Both the position numbers and the translations under genes were made by a program. From contig JASHYS010000188.1 of assembly GCA_030042915.1 (NCBI GenBank), positions 1-25,543 on the forward strand: 25,543 nucleotides of DNA, given 5' to 3'. Below are positions 1-8,087 of the stretch, piece by piece. The notes beneath the pieces were generated by a model. The model was not told the origin of the DNA and made no database searches. It saw nothing but the letters and a program-made list of their open reading frames with translations. Origin of the DNA: Acidobacteriaceae bacterium. GTDB taxonomy: Bacteria > Acidobacteriota > Terriglobia > Terriglobales > Acidobacteriaceae. Numbering within the stretch: the stretch's first letter is position 1; every line of letters starts with the position of its first letter.

Positions 1-279
1 CGCGTTGATAAACGCAGCGATCACGCCGGCGCGCTGATAACCGAAGGTTCTGGCCTGGTCGGCCGGTCGAGCCTGAAAGTAAACTGCCGCAAAGCTCAAC
101 AGGAGGGCCAGGAAATCGGAGATGTTGTGTCCGGATTCCGACAGCAGCGCCAGGGAGTGGGCGCGGACGCCAGCGACGAAGGTGACGACGACGTAAGCCA
201 GGGTAGCCGCGAGCGAGATGCGGAGCACGAGCGTGGTTCTGTGCGCATGCTTGCCTGCAGGCGCGGCGTGAAGATGCAT
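1..279 (-). CDS. Cation diffusion facilitator (CDF) family metal efflux protein, N-terminal part
   Basis: This is the first 93 codons of a gene that runs off the left window edge. CDF proteins are inner-membrane antiporters exporting Zn2+, Co2+, Fe2+ or similar divalent cations in exchange for protons. The N-terminus is short and histidine-containing (MHLHAAPAGKHAHR). A first membrane helix follows at about residues 17-36, then a second segment containing ESGHNISDF, whose H-xxx-D spacing matches the metal-site pair of CDF helix II. The downstream stretch ARPADQARTFGYQRAGVIAA resembles the family's 'RPAT..RTYGYYRAEILAA' segment. The ATG at 279 is the only in-frame ATG near the start. An AAGG lies immediately before it, too close to be an ideal ribosome binding site. 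The metal specificity cannot be read from this fragment. Confidence 0.85.
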   Translation of the reverse strand, partial: MHLHAAPAGKHAHRTTLVLRISLAATLAYVVVTFVAGVRAHSLALLSESGHNISDFLALLLSFAAVYFQARPADQARTFGYQRAGVIAAFINA

Positions 280-433
280 CCTTATAGTGTAACCGGGGTT
301 GGGTATCGGGCGCCAGCCGGCGTCGCAATCCCCTGAATAGCGGCATCTCGAAGCCCCCGCAATCAAGTCAATGCTGCCAGCAGCGAGGCGGCCTCGGCTA
401 ACACCATCCGGGACGCAGCAATTCAGTTTTCCT

Positions 434-910
434 CTAGTCGTTCTTTGACTGCAAATGGCTCGTATCCAGAGGCTCCGGATTTTCGAATTCAGGAAATTGC
501 GGCAGCCCTTCGCGCAGTCCCGTCCAGCCTTCGGCTACCACGATGCTATTTTGCGGATTGCCGGGCTGATAGCGCACCGTGCAGGGAAATCCCGCGCGCA
601 CGTCGGCCACATTCAACATTCCGCGCATGGCGGTAATGTCCTGCGAACATTCGTAGTTCACTCCGCCGATCTGGTAGTTGTACAGGAACATGGTGAGCGT
701 GCGCCCGTCTTTGGCGGCAACATCATAGATATCGAGCAACATGCCATCGACCAACCGGCCCGACTGCACCAGGAACAGGCGCCGTGCGTGCTCCACTTCT
801 TCAGGGCTGGGGCGTTTGCGGAGCGCCAGCCATGAGGAAACTCCCGCCACAGCGGCAACGCCGCTCAGCCATCCTGCAATTTCCCATCCGTTGCTGTTGA
901 GTAAGATCAT
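434..910 (-). CDS. Hypothetical membrane-anchored protein, possibly DUF3592-like
   Basis: A 158-residue protein with one hydrophobic N-terminal helix (about residues 9-30) followed by a positively charged RKR. The rest is a soluble domain of about 120 residues. That domain contains GRLVDGMLLDI, a beta-rich middle, and VRYQPGNPQNSIV near the end. This last piece resembles the 'V.YdP.nP..s.v' ending of DUF3592-type domains, so membership is a weak guess. The function is unknown. The ATG at 910 is the most upstream possible start because an in-frame stop lies five codons before it. No Shine-Dalgarno is visible there; the upstream bases are pyrimidine-rich (TCCTCCCTCGA). The gene stands alone, 154 bp upstream (in its own direction) of the CDF gene and facing away from hslVU. 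Confidence 0.7.
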   Translation of the reverse strand: MILLNSNGWEIAGWLSGVAAVAGVSSWLALRKRPSPEEVEHARRLFLVQSGRLVDGMLLDIYDVAAKDGRTLTMFLYNYQIGGVNYECSQDITAMRGMLNVADVRAGFPCTVRYQPGNPQNSIVVAEGWTGLREGLPQFPEFENPEPLDTSHLQSKND

Positions 911-1142
911 TCGAGGGAGGACTCAACGCGGATAAGCCCTATCTTGAGCATACCGCAGGTGAATTCTACGATGCACCGCGTGCCCGTTACCATCGGGTGA
1001 TTCGCAAGCTTGAAGGGGTCGCCGGCCATGTTAACGCCGCGCCAATGCCCTATACTCTAGGTTGCGTCAAGAGAACGCGCCGGTGCCGGCAGGCGCGCTT
1101 TTTCCAATGGAACTTTTCCCGGCTCTGGACGAGAGTTTCGAA

Positions 1143-1691
1143 ATGAAAGAACAATCTGGTTTTCATGCCACCACAGTCATTTGCGTACGCCGCAACGGAG
1201 AGGTGGTGATGGCCGCCGACGGCCAGGTCACGCTGGGCGACCACGTGCTCAAGCACTCAGCCCGAAAGATCCGGCGCCTTTTCCAGGACAAGATTCTGGC
1301 CGGATTCGCCGGATCAACCGCCGACGCATTCAATCTGTTTGCCCGTTTTGAGACCAAGCTCGAACAACACGCCGGCAACCTGAACCGGGCCGCCGTGGAG
1401 TTGGCCAAGGACTGGCGCACCGACAAGATGTTGCGCAACCTTGAGGCGCTTCTTTTGGTTGCGGACAAGGATCATACATTTCTGATTTCCGGGTCCGGCG
1501 ATGTGATCGATCCCGACGAGCCGTTGGCAGCTATCGGCTCCGGCGGCAGCTACGCCACCGCGGCGGCCCGCGCGTTGATGGAGAATACCAATCTGAGCGC
1601 CCGCGAGATTGCGGAAAGAGCCATGAAGATCGCCGGCGAAATCTGCATTTACACCAACGACCGTATTACTGTTGAGGAGCTGAAAAGCTAG
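1143..1691 (+). CDS. hslV: ATP-dependent protease proteolytic subunit HslV (ClpQ)
   Basis: HslV is the threonine-protease subunit of the HslUV (ClpYQ) complex. It forms a double hexamer that degrades proteins unfolded by HslU in the cytoplasm. The protein has 182 residues from this start. It carries [20 protein letters not shown], with the catalytic threonine first in the TT pair, and the conserved [34 protein letters not shown] and GEICIYTND segments. The active Thr is preceded by about nine residues (MKEQSGFHA), so a short propeptide must be removed, as in Bacillus ClpQ-like proteins with 'HATT'. The ATG at 1143 was chosen because GAGAG lies 7 nt upstream and because the length suits the family. 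An ATG at 1107 and a TTG at 1062 are also in frame and would lengthen the propeptide. hslU follows 15 nt later. Confidence 0.95.
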   Translation: MKEQSGFHATTVICVRRNGEVVMAADGQVTLGDHVLKHSARKIRRLFQDKILAGFAGSTADAFNLFARFETKLEQHAGNLNRAAVELAKDWRTDKMLRNLEALLLVADKDHTFLISGSGDVIDPDEPLAAIGSGGSYATAAARALMENTNLSAREIAERAMKIAGEICIYTNDRITVEELKS

Positions 1692-1706
1692 CATTCAGAA
1701 GCTTCG

Positions 1707-3209
1707 ATGGCCATCTATCTTCCCGCATCTGCCGAAGAACAGGAGCTGGCGCTCGACGAACTGACGCCGCGCGAGATCGTCGCCGAGCTCGACAAGCACG
1801 TTGTCGGCCAGCGCGCCGCCAAGCGCGCCGTGGCCATTGCGCTGCGCAATCGCCAGCGCCGGCAAAAGCTGCCTCCCGATCTGGCCGACGATATCATGCC
1901 CAAGAACATCATCATGATTGGGCCCACAGGCGTGGGCAAGACCGAGATCGCGCGCCGCCTGGCCAAGCTCACCAACTCGCCGTTCCTCAAGGTTGAAGCG
2001 TCGAAATTCACCGAAGTGGGCTACGTGGGCCGCGACGTGGAATCGATGATTCGCGACCTGGTTGAGATCGCCATCGACATGGTGCGCCAGGAACGGCTGG
2101 AGGAGGTGGAAGACCGCGCCGAGATGAACGCCGAGGAGCGGCTGTTGGACGTGTTGTTGCCTCCGCCGCCGGCCGCGGCGCACGGCCAGGAAGGCCAGAT
2201 GTCGCTCCCGGGCGCGGAAAGCCATCAGCGCTCGCGCGAAAAGCTCCGCCAGCAGTTCCGCGAAGGCAAACTGGACGACCGGATCGTCGAGATCGATGCC
2301 CGCGAACGCTCCCTGCCGCAGTTCGGCATCATTTCAAACCAGAACCTTGAGGACATGGAGATGAACCTCAAGGACATGCTGCCCAACATTTTTGGCGGCG
2401 GCACAAAAAAGAAAAAGATGAAAGTCTCCGACGCCTTTGACTACCTGGTGCAGGAAGAAGAGGGGCGGTTGATCGACATGGACGCGGTGAACCGCACCGC
2501 AGTGGAACGCGTGGAATCGAACGGCATCATCTTCCTTGACGAGATCGACAAAATCGCTGGCCGCGAGAGCGGACATGGGCCAGACGTTTCGCGCGAAGGC
2601 GTGCAGCGCGACATTCTGCCCATCGTGGAAGGCACGACCGTTAATACGCGCTACGGCATGGTGCGCACCGATCACGTTCTCTTTATCGCGGCCGGCGCCT
2701 TCCATGTCTCCAAGCCCAGCGACCTGATCCCGGAACTGCAGGGGCGCTTCCCCATCCGCGTGGAGCTGCAATCACTCACCGTCGACGATTTTTTGCGCAT
2801 TCTTACCGAGCCCAAAGCTTCGCTCACCAAGCAGTATTCTGCGCTGCTTGAGACGGAAGGCGTGCGGCTGGAATTTGCGCCGGATGCGCTGCGTGAGATG
2901 GCTGAATTCGCGTTCAAAGTGAATGAGCAAACTGAAAACATCGGCGCGCGCCGCCTGCACACCATCATGGAGCGCGTGCTTGAGGACGTCAGCTTCCTGG
3001 CGCCTGACGTGGCGCGCCGCGCGCCCGACGAAAGCGCCGCTGCAGCGCTCGCCAAGTCGATTAAGGACGAATCCACCGCCGCGCTTCCGTTTCAGGAACG
3101 CATGACGGCCTCAGGCCCCGAAAAGGCGTTTTTGATCGATGCCGAATATGTGAAACAGATGGTCGCGGCCATTGTGAAAGACCAGGATCTGTCGCGCTAC
3201 ATCCTCTAA
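1707..3209 (+). CDS. hslU: ATP-dependent protease ATPase subunit HslU (ClpY)
   Basis: A 500-residue AAA+ unfoldase that feeds substrates to HslV. Visible motifs are Walker A GPTGVGKT (72-79), the pore loop GYVGRD (105-110), Walker B IIFLDEID (274-281), sensor-2 GARR (413-416) and the C-terminal DLSRYIL, the tail that docks into HslV. The intermediate (I) domain lies between about 111 and 243. It includes a proline-rich [10 protein letters not shown] and a basic GGTKKKKMK. The protein is longer than the roughly 440 residues usual for enterobacterial HslU. Much of the excess is an Ala-rich charged insertion at about 434-473, between the last AAA+ helices and the C-terminal [10 protein letters not shown] segment. 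The gene is co-directional with hslV after a 15-nt gap, so the two are almost certainly one operon. The Shine-Dalgarno is weak (AGAAGC). Confidence 0.97.
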   Translation: MAIYLPASAEEQELALDELTPREIVAELDKHVVGQRAAKRAVAIALRNRQRRQKLPPDLADDIMPKNIIMIGPTGVGKTEIARRLAKLTNSPFLKVEASKFTEVGYVGRDVESMIRDLVEIAIDMVRQERLEEVEDRAEMNAEERLLDVLLPPPPAAAHGQEGQMSLPGAESHQRSREKLRQQFREGKLDDRIVEIDARERSLPQFGIISNQNLEDMEMNLKDMLPNIFGGGTKKKKMKVSDAFDYLVQEEEGRLIDMDAVNRTAVERVESNGIIFLDEIDKIAGRESGHGPDVSREGVQRDILPIVEGTTVNTRYGMVRTDHVLFIAAGAFHVSKPSDLIPELQGRFPIRVELQSLTVDDFLRILTEPKASLTKQYSALLETEGVRLEFAPDALREMAEFAFKVNEQTENIGARRLHTIMERVLEDVSFLAPDVARRAPDESAAAALAKSIKDESTAALPFQERMTASGPEKAFLIDAEYVKQMVAAIVKDQDLSRYIL

Positions 3210-3390
3210 CGGTCATCCAACTGAATTTGCAGCCGTACGCGTCGCAGGTGAGCGTGGTGCGCTGATTCGCGAGTGCTCGAAGCGGGCAAAAATGGTATCC
3301 TGACAGTTGGGCATTGCGATCCGCATCGCCTTGATCGCCGCGCTTCTTTCGATCCCGAGGCTCGAACGAAATGAGTGCGGAAGAAGCCGT

Positions 3391-3467
<77 letters not shown>

Positions 3468-3773
3468 TTGTTTTCAATAATTTACGAGATATTCCGCCCA
3501 CCTTTGGTGGCCCAGATGGCCTCTTCACTCAAAACCGGGGAACTGAGACCTCATTCCGACGGGCAAACAGGCGATGCGAGGGTTGAACCGTCGCCCGGCA
3601 TGGCGTCGATGGCGTGCTATCTCATGCGATAGGCGTACATCCGGAGCATTCATACCGGCATTCCTCGCTGATCTGCGATGCCAGGTGAGTTGCGATTCCA
3701 CCTCGACCGTCGCGATATATAGCGCCATCCAGCCGATTGCGTTTAGTCAATCTAAGGCGAGATCGAGCCCGCT
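3468..3773. other. Intergenic stretch without a recognisable gene
   Basis: About 300 bp between tRNA-Pro and the 3' end of the frameshifted small gene. The short open frames here have no family-like composition and no ribosome binding site. No repeat of the tRNA end, hairpin or promoter could be supported. Confidence 0.5.
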
Positions 3774-4015
3774 TCAGGCTGCCTTGCGCGCGTCAAGTTT
3801 TCGCACACGCGTAATGAGCATTTCCTTCACCCGTTCCAGGTCCTGTCGTTGTGAGGCGCTGAGCCGTTTTCCTGCGTATGCGATATATACGGTAAGAAGC
3901 CTGAGTCCCCCAGCCGGACCGCTCGAGAAGAGTTCCGTGGTGAAAGCAGGTCGGCCATAACTTCTGGAGGATTTGTAAATATGCCTGCGAGCGAGGCGGC
4001 ATTACGCATTTTCAT
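3774..4015 (-). pseudogene. Small gene with a one-base frameshift, possibly DUF3175-like
   Basis: The minus strand starts with ATG at 4015 behind GAAGGG (spacing about 9). It reads MKMRNAASLAGIFTNPPEVM and continues to ...SSRAVRLG, where coherent sequence stops. In the next frame, from about 3911, the reading continues as GLRLLTVYIAYAGKRLSASQ, then RQDLERVKEMLITRVRKL and DARKAA, with a TGA at 3774-3776. Adding one G to the five-G run (plus-strand C run 3907-3911) joins the two frames into a plausible 80-residue protein. The C-terminal part, with a hydrophobic Y/F-I-xx-AGK-L motif and a charged helix LERVKEML, recalls DUF3175-type proteins. I recognise this only loosely. The gene sits 39 nt downstream of the DUF892 gene on the same strand and may share its transcript. 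The break could be a true mutation, programmed slippage or a sequencing error. Confidence 0.6.
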
Positions 4016-4054
4016 GAAATATCACCCTTCGATGGAATAAACGGTCTAAGCAAC

Positions 4055-4555
4055 TTACTTCGCAGTCGTATTTACGCGAATTGCGATGTTTGCGAGCTGC
4101 TGGGCCACTTCGCGGTCTTCGCGAAATGACTCTTCGAGCAACCGGAGATCGTCGTCGCGCCCAAGAACTGCGGCGAATTGGCAGAGAGTCTCATAGAAGG
4201 CGAGCTCATAGTGCTTGATTCGGCGCGCCACAGCCACCAGCGCTATATTGCGGACCGATTCGTGCGCCGCTTCCTGAGCCAGGTCTTCCGCTTCATCGAA
4301 CAATGCATACACGGTCTTGCTTTTGATTGGCTCGGATTCGTCACTTACCCGATTGAGTATCTCTCGCAGGCGAACGGATTGCCGTTCGCTGTCTTGCCAA
4401 TGCTTGTTGACGACCTCCCTTAGCTCGTCATCCAGCGCTGCGTCATGAAGAAACAGCGACTTCATGGCGATGGTTTCCTCGGCCGAGAGCAGCAAACGCA
4501 GTTCCTGGACATAGAGAGATTGAAGATCCGGAATTTTCTCGATCACGATTTTCAT
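4055..4555 (-). CDS. DUF892/YciF-like ferritin-fold protein
   Basis: A 166-residue, entirely helical, acidic protein without a signal peptide. It begins with LQSLYVQELRLLLSAEETIA, matching the 'l...f...L.diY.aE.qi' opening of DUF892 (YciE/YciF) proteins. The second half has VARRIKHYELAFYETLCQFA, corresponding to the family's 'A..vEHYEiA.Y.tl...A' helix, and then LLEESFREDREVAQQLANIA. These proteins form four-helix ferritin-like bundles, often linked to stress responses; their biochemical role is poorly established. The ATG at 4555 has a good GGAGG five bases upstream (GGAGGCATCG). The broken small gene at 3774-4015 follows after 39 nt and may be co-transcribed. The glutamates and histidine expected for a di-metal site are partly present (E27, H115, E117), but metal binding was not verified. 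Confidence 0.8.
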   Translation of the reverse strand: MKIVIEKIPDLQSLYVQELRLLLSAEETIAMKSLFLHDAALDDELREVVNKHWQDSERQSVRLREILNRVSDESEPIKSKTVYALFDEAEDLAQEAAHESVRNIALVAVARRIKHYELAFYETLCQFAAVLGRDDDLRLLEESFREDREVAQQLANIAIRVNTTAK

Positions 4556-4875
4556 CGATGCCTCCGCGACCTGGGGCGTGGCAACTCGCTATGGAATCGA
4601 CCTGGGAAGCTTGTCCTTCAAGCCCCGCTGCCGATCGGCGACACTGGACGAACCATTTCGTGTTAGAAGTTGCCGCAGTGAACTTGCCCTTACGCGTTGG
4701 GATGCGGCGGTTTTTACCTTCGTTGCTCCTATTGGCGCTAGAGCCTTCAATTCAAGTGAGAAAGCGTCGGACGAACGGGTTGGATGGGAGGACTTTTCCT
4801 GGCTGATTCGGGCCGACTGAAAGCAACCTTTAGCGGCCCTCCTGTTTCTGAGAGGGGAATGGCAGAGAGGGCACA
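4556..4875. other. Intergenic stretch between divergent genes, no gene seen
   Basis: About 320 bp separating the minus-strand DUF892 gene from the plus-strand small membrane protein gene, so it must hold their promoters. Open frames exist on both strands, but their translations are Arg/Ser-rich shadows without family features. No promoter stood out by eye. Confidence 0.45.
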
Positions 4876-5043
4876 ATGTCCATCGTAGAGTGGGTCGCCA
4901 CCGTGCAAACCAACAGTCCTGCAGCCCCAACGAGTAATCCGCCCGGGGCCGAGTACTTTGTGGTTGCTATTATCGCAGTTGTGCTGGCGCTGGCGGTGTG
5001 GGTCTTCATCCGGACGAGCCCGCGACGGTCGTCGAAACAGTAA
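4876..5043 (+). CDS. Small single-pass membrane protein (55 residues)
   Basis: A short open frame, ATG at 4876 to TAA at 5043. The N-terminus MSIVEWVATVQTNSPAAPTS is Pro/Ala/Thr-rich and probably extracytoplasmic. It is followed by NPPGAEYFVV, one clear membrane helix of about 18-20 hydrophobic residues (about 27-45), and a basic tail RTSPRRSSKQ. Positive charges after the helix predict an N-out/C-in topology. An AGAGAGG lies about 5-6 nt before the ATG, which supports real translation. No family is recognised. It stands alone between divergent and convergent neighbours, with a small hairpin after its stop codon. Confidence 0.6.
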   Translation: MSIVEWVATVQTNSPAAPTSNPPGAEYFVVAIIAVVLALAVWVFIRTSPRRSSKQ

Positions 5044-5045
5044 GA

Positions 5046-5069
5046 CCGAAGCGCATTTCGGCTTGTTTT
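5046..5069 (+). terminator. Weak candidate rho-independent terminator
   Basis: CCGAA (5046-5050), loop GCGCAT, TTCGG (5057-5061), followed by CTTGTTTT. The stem has only 5 bp and the T tract is interrupted, so termination is uncertain. Its position, two bases after the stop of the small membrane protein gene and before the convergent kinase gene, fits a terminator. Confidence 0.3.
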
Positions 5070-5155
5070 GGAACCTCCGTACCCGCATTGGTGGCGGAAC
5101 TTGAGCGTTTGCCCGGAGTGATCGAGCTGGAATGGACTGCATCGAGCTCGGGACT

Positions 5156-6562
5156 CTAGAACCGGTCTCTTTTTGCGCCGTTTAACACGTCAGAGTGTTT
5201 GCGCGGCTTGATCTGATTTGCTGAGGAGGTTAGAGGTAAGCGGACGATCGCACAAGCGCCGTCGGCGTCTTCTCGATTGACGAGGGAAATCTCGCCTCCG
5301 TGTGCGCGGGCGATTTGCCGGGCTAGAACCAGGCCAATGCCGCTGCCGCTGGACTTGGTTGTATAGAACGGGACGAACAGGTTCTCCGGGTTAGCGATCC
5401 CCAGGCCGCTATCCACAATCGCGATCTGAACATTCGCGTCGGATGAAGACCAACCTACTCGTACTGGTTGACTGCCATTCGCCAAGGAGGCGTCGGCCGC
5501 GTTGGCCAGCAGATTGATGAACATCTGTTCCAGTTGGTCGGGATCGGCATCGAGAATGACGGCTGGGCCAGGATCGAGCGTTACAGGAAGGCGTTGTTCC
5601 AAGAGTGTAACTCGCTCCATCAAAGGCGCTAAAGCAACAGGCCGCAAGCGCGGCGGGGGCAACTGCGCCAGGAGCCGATAAGACTGCACGAAGCGGTGCA
5701 GAGCGTCGGCGCGGCTCTCCACCACGCTCAAGCCGCGGCGAAAGTCGTTCGCGGCGTTTTCGTCGCCATGCAGGTCGTCAACTCGCGCCAGCAGGCTGCC
5801 GGCGATCGACTTGATCGGCGCCAGCGAGTTCGAGAGTTCGTGTCCAAGCACACGAATGAGGCGTTTCCAGGCGGCCTGCTGTTCTTCCTGAAGCGGCACG
5901 CTCACATCGGCGAGCAGCAGCAGCGTGTGAGGGGCGCCATCCTGGCGGAAGGCGGCTTTGCGCAGGAGCCAGCGCGCCGGTGTGCCGCCGAAGGAACGAA
6001 TAGCCTGATCGGGTGCGGCGAGCAGTGTGTCAAGGCGGAGCTCAGTTGCAGAATAGCCAACGCATCGTGCGTAGGGGCGGGCAAGCAGTTTAAGGCCGGC
6101 GCTGTTCACCAGTTGCAGCCGGTTTTCGCGATCGAAAGCAAACAGCGGCGCATGCATCACCTCCAGGATGCGCCCCAGCAGCGCGGTGGCCTCAAGAGAT
6201 CGCACGCGCTGTTTTTGCAGCAGGTCGGCAAGCGCGTTGATTTCGGCCGCCAGTTCGCCCAATGCGTCGGCAGATCCGGCCCCGCGCGCGCGAAATGAGT
6301 AGTCGGCTTCGCGGAGTGACGCAACCACGTTGGAGAGCGTTTGCAGTGGGCGAACGAAGCTGTCTACAAGGCCGGAGGCGACCAGCGCGAGGTAAATGAA
6401 GAGGCAGATCCCGAGCAGCAATGCGGGCACGATATCGAGCTGGTGCTGATAAAAGAAGATACCAACAAAGACGAGTGCGGGCAGAGACAGCAGCATGGAA
6501 TAGAGCCATGCCCGGCGGACAGCTTGACGCGTACGCCGGCGCGATCTCGTTTCATAGGCCAT
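5156..6562 (-). CDS. NtrY-like sensor histidine kinase
   Basis: A 468-residue inner-membrane kinase, presumably the partner of the adjacent sigma-54 activator. Two membrane helices lie at about 19-37 and 44-66 with almost no periplasmic loop between them. This suggests sensing within the membrane or cytoplasm rather than by an extracellular domain. A HAMP-like linker (about 66-118) and a PAS-like domain (about 125-220, with 'EVMHAPLFAFDRENRLQLVN') follow. The H-box is VLGHELSNSLAPI with phospho-acceptor H241. It reads HELSN where most kinases have HE(I/L)(K/R)NP. The ATPase has N-box NLLANAADA (350-358), G1 DSGLGI (384-389), F-box LFVPFYTTK (395-403) and G2 GSGIGL (406-411). Its ATG lies within the end of the regulator gene (ATGGCCTATGA, an 11-nt overlap), so translation is probably coupled. 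It is the last gene of the efflux locus. Confidence 0.93.
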   Translation of the reverse strand: MAYETRSRRRTRQAVRRAWLYSMLLSLPALVFVGIFFYQHQLDIVPALLLGICLFIYLALVASGLVDSFVRPLQTLSNVVASLREADYSFRARGAGSADALGELAAEINALADLLQKQRVRSLEATALLGRILEVMHAPLFAFDRENRLQLVNSAGLKLLARPYARCVGYSATELRLDTLLAAPDQAIRSFGGTPARWLLRKAAFRQDGAPHTLLLLADVSVPLQEEQQAAWKRLIRVLGHELSNSLAPIKSIAGSLLARVDDLHGDENAANDFRRGLSVVESRADALHRFVQSYRLLAQLPPPRLRPVALAPLMERVTLLEQRLPVTLDPGPAVILDADPDQLEQMFINLLANAADASLANGSQPVRVGWSSSDANVQIAIVDSGLGIANPENLFVPFYTTKSSGSGIGLVLARQIARAHGGEISLVNREDADGACAIVRLPLTSSANQIKPRKHSDVLNGAKRDRF

Positions 6563-8003
6563 ATTTTTCCATGCGCCGGTAGAGGGCTGCGCGGCTTAAA
6601 CCCAGCGATTCGGCAGCCTGGGAAATGTTGCCGTCGCAGCGTCGCAATACCTTGCGGATGAGCATGGCCTCCATTTCGTCGATGTTCATATTATCCAGCG
6701 ACAGTGCCGGCGGGCGCGCGGTTCCGATGGAAAGATTGGCCGGCTCAATTTCCTCGCCGCTGCAGAGCAGCAGGGCGCGCTCGATACTGTGTTCCAGTTC
6801 GCGCACGTTGCCCGGCCAAACATATTGCATCATCTGCTGCATGGCGCCTGCTGAAAAACCATTCACCTGTTTGCGATAACGGGTACGCAGCCGGGAGAGA
6901 AAATGCTGCGCGAGCAGCGGGATGTCCTCGCGCCGGTCGCGCAACGGCGGCAGGTGAACCTCAACGGTATTAATGCGGAAGAGCAAGTCTTCGCGGAAAT
7001 TACCTGCCTTCACCTCCTCGTGCAGTTGCGCATTGGTGGCGCAAAGAAGGCGCGCGTCGACGCGCCGGGTTTGCGACGATCCCACGCGCTCCAGTTCGCC
7101 CGTCTCCAATACGCGCAGCAGTTTACTTTGCTGGCGCAGCGGAACGTTGGCAATTTCGTCAAGAAACAGAGTCCCCCCGTTGGCTAGTTCGAAACGGCCC
7201 ACGCGGTCAGTGCGAGCGTCGGTGAACGCGCCCTTGACGTGGCCGAAGAACTCGCTTTCAAAGGTCCCTTCAGGCAGCCCGCCGGCGTTCACCGTGACCA
7301 GCGGCATGCGGGCACGGGGCGAGGCTCCGTGAAGGAGACGCGCCACGATTTCTTTGCCCGTGCCGTGCTCACCCGTGATCAGCACGTTGGCCTCGGAAGG
7401 GCCGACCCGCGCGATCACTTCGAGGACGGGCCGCATGGAAGGAGCGGATGCAACAAACTCCGGCATGCCTTCGGCGCGGAGCAGGCGGTTTTCCAGTTCC
7501 AGCTGGCGGGCGCGGCGCAGCGCCTGGCGCAGCTCAGCGTGAACGCGGATGAGCGTGACCAGCCGCTCGTTCTCCCACGGTTTTTGGATAAAGTCACGCG
7601 CACCACGCTTGATGCACTCGACCGCGAGACCGATGTTGCCCCAGGCCGTCATCACAATGACGGGGATATGCGCATCGAACTCCTGGATGTTGGCCAGCAG
7701 ATCGAGACCCTCCTGGCCGGAGGTTGTGTCCCGGGTGTAGTTCAAGTCGATCAGCAGCACATCATAGTCGCGCTCGCCCAGCGCCTCCATCAATAAGTGC
7801 GGCGAGCGCACGCAATCGACGTCGATCCCCTGCGGTTTGAGCAGCAGTTCCACCGCTTCGAGGACGTGTGGCTGGTCGTCGGCAACCAATACTCGAATTT
7901 TGTCTTGCTTACTGGAAATGGCGCGCCTCCACGGGTCCCGATTTAGCGTTGGCGATGGCGTCTGTTGATTCGAATACGCGTCCTGCTGCTGCTCACTTTG
8001 CAT
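6552..8003 (-). CDS. NtrC-family sigma-54-dependent response regulator
   Basis: A 483-residue transcription activator with three domains. The receiver spans about 36-152, with an acidic pair in VADDQP, phospho-acceptor D86 in LLIDLNYTRD, and K141 in QKPWEN. The AAA+ domain has Walker A GEHGTGKE (211-218), Walker B GGTLFLDEI (276-284) and the sigma-54 contact loop GAFTDA (258-263) in place of canonical GAFTGA. A Fis-type helix-turn-helix closes the protein (about 452-480, GNISQAAESLGLSRAALYRR). The ATG at 8003 was preferred to an in-frame TTG at 8012 because GGAAGG lies 11 nt before the ATG but only 2 nt before the TTG. The kinase gene overlaps its end. It sits 84 nt downstream of the TolC gene and is a good candidate to drive the sigma-54 promoter at 20726-20742, which would make the locus autoregulated. 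Confidence 0.94.
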   Translation of the reverse strand: MQSEQQQDAYSNQQTPSPTLNRDPWRRAISSKQDKIRVLVADDQPHVLEAVELLLKPQGIDVDCVRSPHLLMEALGERDYDVLLIDLNYTRDTTSGQEGLDLLANIQEFDAHIPVIVMTAWGNIGLAVECIKRGARDFIQKPWENERLVTLIRVHAELRQALRRARQLELENRLLRAEGMPEFVASAPSMRPVLEVIARVGPSEANVLITGEHGTGKEIVARLLHGASPRARMPLVTVNAGGLPEGTFESEFFGHVKGAFTDARTDRVGRFELANGGTLFLDEIANVPLRQQSKLLRVLETGELERVGSSQTRRVDARLLCATNAQLHEEVKAGNFREDLLFRINTVEVHLPPLRDRREDIPLLAQHFLSRLRTRYRKQVNGFSAGAMQQMMQYVWPGNVRELEHSIERALLLCSGEEIEPANLSIGTARPPALSLDNMNIDEMEAMLIRKVLRRCDGNISQAAESLGLSRAALYRRMEKYGL

Positions 8004-8087
8004 GATAATCAATGCCTTCCGGCCCAGCGCGGCTCCTTCATTCTGGATAGGCCGTGCTGCGCCACGAAAATTGATGCCGTCGACGAC

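Noticed and set aside
1051..1056. TATACT as a -10 box for hslVU
   Set aside because: The hexamer is good, but no -35 sequence at 16-18 bp spacing resembles TTGACA, so a promoter could not be supported.
5696..6298. A 200-codon plus-strand open frame inside the kinase gene
   Set aside because: It is antisense to a clearly conserved histidine kinase. Its Gln/Arg-rich composition is typical of a shadow frame in GC-rich DNA.
8030..8066. A GTGGCGCAGCACGGCC sequence upstream of the regulator gene as a second sigma-54 promoter
   Set aside because: The distance between GG and GC is off by one base and the -12 block lacks TTGC.
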